Assembly: GCA_017354095.1 (NCBI GenBank) | Contig: JAFMRP010000248.1 | Coordinates: 1 to 6,957 of the forward strand | Reading direction: 5' to 3' | Source: Ktedonobacteraceae bacterium | GTDB lineage: Bacteria > Chloroflexota > Ktedonobacteria > Ktedonobacterales > Ktedonobacteraceae | DNA: 6,957 bases | Part shown: positions 5,583 to 6,957 of the stretch, piece by piece | Position numbering within the stretch: the stretch's first letter is position 1 | How the letters are laid out: every line of letters begins with the position of its first letter | Program-made: the position numbers and the translations under genes | Notes under the pieces: model-generated | What the model saw: only the letters and a program-made list of their open reading frames with translations | What the model was told of the DNA's origin: nothing | Database searches by the model: none

Positions 5583-6524
5583 TGCTGATAGAATCTGGCG
5601 TGCGTGCTGCACGTCAGAGGTAATCTGAGCTTTCAACGTATCTATGCCAGAAAAGCGTTGTTCGCCGCGCAGGCGTGCGATAAAGTCTAGCGAGATCAAC
5701 CGGTCGTACAGATCGAGGGTAGTATCCAGCAGGTGCGCCTCGACCAGGCGTGTGCGGCCCTCGAAGGTTGGGCGTACGCCGATATTGACCACACCGTTAT
5801 AGACGCTAGAGTCTGTGTAAGGGTCACTAGTTGGTTCTCCGGGCACCCGAACGCGAACGGCGTAGACGCCATCTGCGGGCAGGAGGCGATGTGGATCTGG
5901 ACGCAGGTTGGCTGTGGGGAAGCCGATCAGCCGGCCTCTGTGATCGCCGTGGCTGACTATCCCGCTGAGTATGACTGGATGGCCGAGTAGCAGATTGGCA
6001 TCGCTGATATGGCCTTCATCGACCAGGGTGCGGATGCGGGTGCTACTGATGCGAGTATGTTCGGCTTCCTCAAGCGAGATGGAGCGGACAGCGATATTGT
6101 GCTGGCGGCCATATGCTTCGAGGAAGTTGATATCGCCTTTGCGGTTATGGCCGAGGCTGAAATTAGCGCCAACGACCAGGCCTTTCAACTGATAATGTGC
6201 GCGCAGGTTATCCATGAAAGCTTCCGCCGACATGGCTGCAACCTGCTGTGTAAAAGAAATAACGATGTGGTCAGCAATATTACCGTATTGATGAGCCAGG
6301 GCCAATTTTTCGTTCGTGGTTGTCAGGTAGCGTACGAAAATATCTGGTCGTACGACCATGAGGGTATGTGGAGAGAAAGTGACGACGACTGGCACGCAGG
6401 AAAGGTCAAGCGCCAGCGTGTGCAGCTCCTGGAGCAGGCGCTGGTGTCCTTTATGTATGCCATCGAAGTTACCGATGGTGATAGCGATAGGTGTGTGTTC
6501 GGCGATTGTTGCTGTATATTCCAT
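5580..6524 (-). CDS. ribF: Bifunctional riboflavin kinase/FAD synthetase RibF (314 aa)
   Basis: RibF phosphorylates riboflavin to FMN and then adenylylates FMN to FAD, using ATP in both steps, in the cytoplasm. The N-terminal FMN adenylyltransferase domain carries GNFDGIHKGHQ (18-28, with the HxGH nucleotidyltransferase motif at 24-27), FSLGHNRKGD (122-131) and ISSTRIR (159-165). The C-terminal riboflavin kinase domain begins near 184 with GIVSHGDHRGRLIGFPTANL (188-207, containing the PTAN ATP/Mg site), then GVYAVRV (219-225), NIGVRPTF (247-254) and VEAHLL (261-266), where E262 is the likely catalytic base. It ends in the usual helix with RLRGEQRF (284-291). The length is typical of the family and the frame is intact. 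The start is ATG at 6524; the ribosome site before it is weak. The truB neighbour is the common bacterial arrangement, here with a 201-nt gap. Confidence 0.97.
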   Translation of the reverse strand: MEYTATIAEHTPIAITIGNFDGIHKGHQRLLQELHTLALDLSCVPVVVTFSPHTLMVVRPDIFVRYLTTTNEKLALAHQYGNIADHIVISFTQQVAAMSAEAFMDNLRAHYQLKGLVVGANFSLGHNRKGDINFLEAYGRQHNIAVRSISLEEAEHTRISSTRIRTLVDEGHISDANLLLGHPVILSGIVSHGDHRGRLIGFPTANLRPDPHRLLPADGVYAVRVRVPGEPTSDPYTDSSVYNGVVNIGVRPTFEGRTRLVEAHLLDTTLDLYDRLISLDFIARLRGEQRFSGIDTLKAQITSDVQHARQILSA

Positions 6525-6566
6525 AGGTACGGATAAGGGCTTTCGTTATTGTAGTGATTATTGGCG

Positions 6567-6581
6567 CCGCTTTGGGAGCGG
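6567..6581 (-). other. Small hairpin in the ribF leader
   Basis: CCGCT and AGCGG form a 5-bp stem around a 5-nt loop, about 43 nt upstream of the ribF ATG and within the leader predicted from the promoter at 6635-6663. No U tract follows and no FMN riboswitch core surrounds it. It is weak on its own and may be chance. Confidence 0.25.
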
Positions 6582-6634
6582 TCCGACATTTCCTCTAGTT
6601 TTGCGCTTATAATCGTTGCGATGATTCCTCGCTA

Positions 6635-6663
6635 ATAGTACCACAGGTCGGGACTGCTCGCAA
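6635..6663 (-). promoter_or_regulatory. Candidate sigma70 promoter for ribF and downstream genes
   Basis: On the minus strand, TTGCGA (6663-6658, 4 of 6 matches to TTGACA) is separated by exactly 17 nt from TACTAT (6640-6635, 4 of 6 matches to TATAAT). A TG one base upstream of the -10 makes it an extended -10 (TGGTACTAT). Transcription would begin near 6628, giving a leader of about 100 nt before ribF. It would let ribF-fhaA-fhaB-rodA be expressed separately from truB. Confidence 0.45.
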
Positions 6664-6725
6664 TAAGAAGAGTAAGGGGTGAGCGATGAAGCCGTCTGTG
6701 GCGTGAAAGCGCCCGTATATTGGAT

Positions 6726-6957
6726 TTAGTTAAAGACCTTGACCGGTTGCCAGTATTGATGGTGGGCGTTCCAGGTAGCGATAGCGATAAATTTGTTCTC
6801 TGCATTGTAGACACGCGCGAGGGTGGTTTCTGGTTGTAGAGATTGGACGTCGTAGTGAAATGTGTTGCCATGCAGGACGCGTGCCGCTGTGGGCGCATCG
6901 AGATGTAATTGTGGGCACGAGGGAAGGGCGCTATCGGGTGGGAAGAGGTGAGGTGGG
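6726..6957 (-). CDS. truB: tRNA pseudouridine(55) synthase TruB, C-terminal part (5' end outside the window)
   Basis: TruB converts uridine 55 to pseudouridine in the T-loop of tRNAs. Only the last 76 codons are present, in the frame whose first whole codon begins at 6956, ending in TAA at 6728-6726. The visible residues belong to the C-terminal RNA-binding region that follows the catalytic domain: HLFPPDSALPSCPQLHL, then a helix with TAARVLHGN, then a strand-rich segment with LARVYNAENKFIAIA, closing with QPVKVFN, the typical KVF ending of TruB. The catalytic Asp lies outside the window and cannot be checked. The truB-ribF neighbourhood agrees with the assignment. No clear intrinsic terminator follows the stop. 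Confidence 0.85.
   Translation of the reverse strand, partial: PPHLFPPDSALPSCPQLHLDAPTAARVLHGNTFHYDVQSLQPETTLARVYNAENKFIAIATWNAHHQYWQPVKVFN

Noticed and set aside
2781..6536. Plus-strand open frames opposite rodA, fhaA, fhaB and ribF
   Set aside because: All lie fully within well-recognised minus-strand genes, have no family features, and are best explained as antisense shadows.
6525..6628. FMN riboswitch in the ribF leader
   Set aside because: None of the conserved FMN (RFN) element core segments could be found in the leader, and there is only one 5-bp hairpin. ribF is a plausible target, but the sequence does not support the call.
6700..6713. Intrinsic terminator after truB (GGCGT-GAAA-GCGCC stem, as read on the plus strand)
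   Set aside because: The stem is only 4-5 bp with a wobble closing pair, and no T tract follows on either strand.

Overview
The window reads as a chromosomal segment from a non-model bacterium. All six protein genes I support lie on the minus strand, so transcription runs from right to left. The best guess for the host is a Chloroflexota bacterium of the Ktedonobacteria type. That guess rests on medium GC content, an actinobacterial-style set of FHA and SEDS genes next to truB-ribF, and a small protein beginning MGKYRQWLHYRD whose style I associate with that class. It is inference from memory and not a database result.

Layout in the direction of transcription: (1) the 3' end of truB (6957-6726), encoding the C-terminal domain of tRNA pseudouridine-55 synthase; (2) a 201-nt gap with a good candidate sigma70 promoter; (3) ribF (6524-5580), the bifunctional riboflavin kinase/FAD synthetase; (4) an fhaA-like gene (5565-4699, TTG start, DUF3662 plus FHA); (5) an fhaB-like gene (4686-4234, one membrane helix plus FHA); (6) a rodA-like SEDS glycosyltransferase gene (4169-2748); (7) a 144-nt gap with an extended -10 promoter; (8) a 221-residue Pro/Thr-rich protein of unknown function with a coiled-coil start (2603-1938); (9) overlapping it by 8 nt, a very long Glu/Pro/Gln/Thr-rich protein (1945 to the window edge, at least 648 residues with no stop).

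ribF, fhaA, fhaB and rodA are closely spaced (14, 12 and 64 nt) and probably form one transcript. The fhaA-fhaB-rodA order recalls the actinobacterial fhaA-fhaB-pstP-rodA-pbpA-pknA-pknB cell-wall cluster, but no phosphatase lies between fhaB and rodA, and no penicillin-binding protein or kinase follows rodA. Two unknown proteins with long disordered Thr/Pro-rich regions follow instead. FHA domains bind phosphothreonine, so these neighbours are reasonable candidates for FHA ligands or scaffolds in the same envelope pathway. That is the most interesting hypothesis the window offers, and it is untested. No RNA genes, mobile elements or CRISPR arrays were seen, and no gene-free stretch exceeds about 200 nt.
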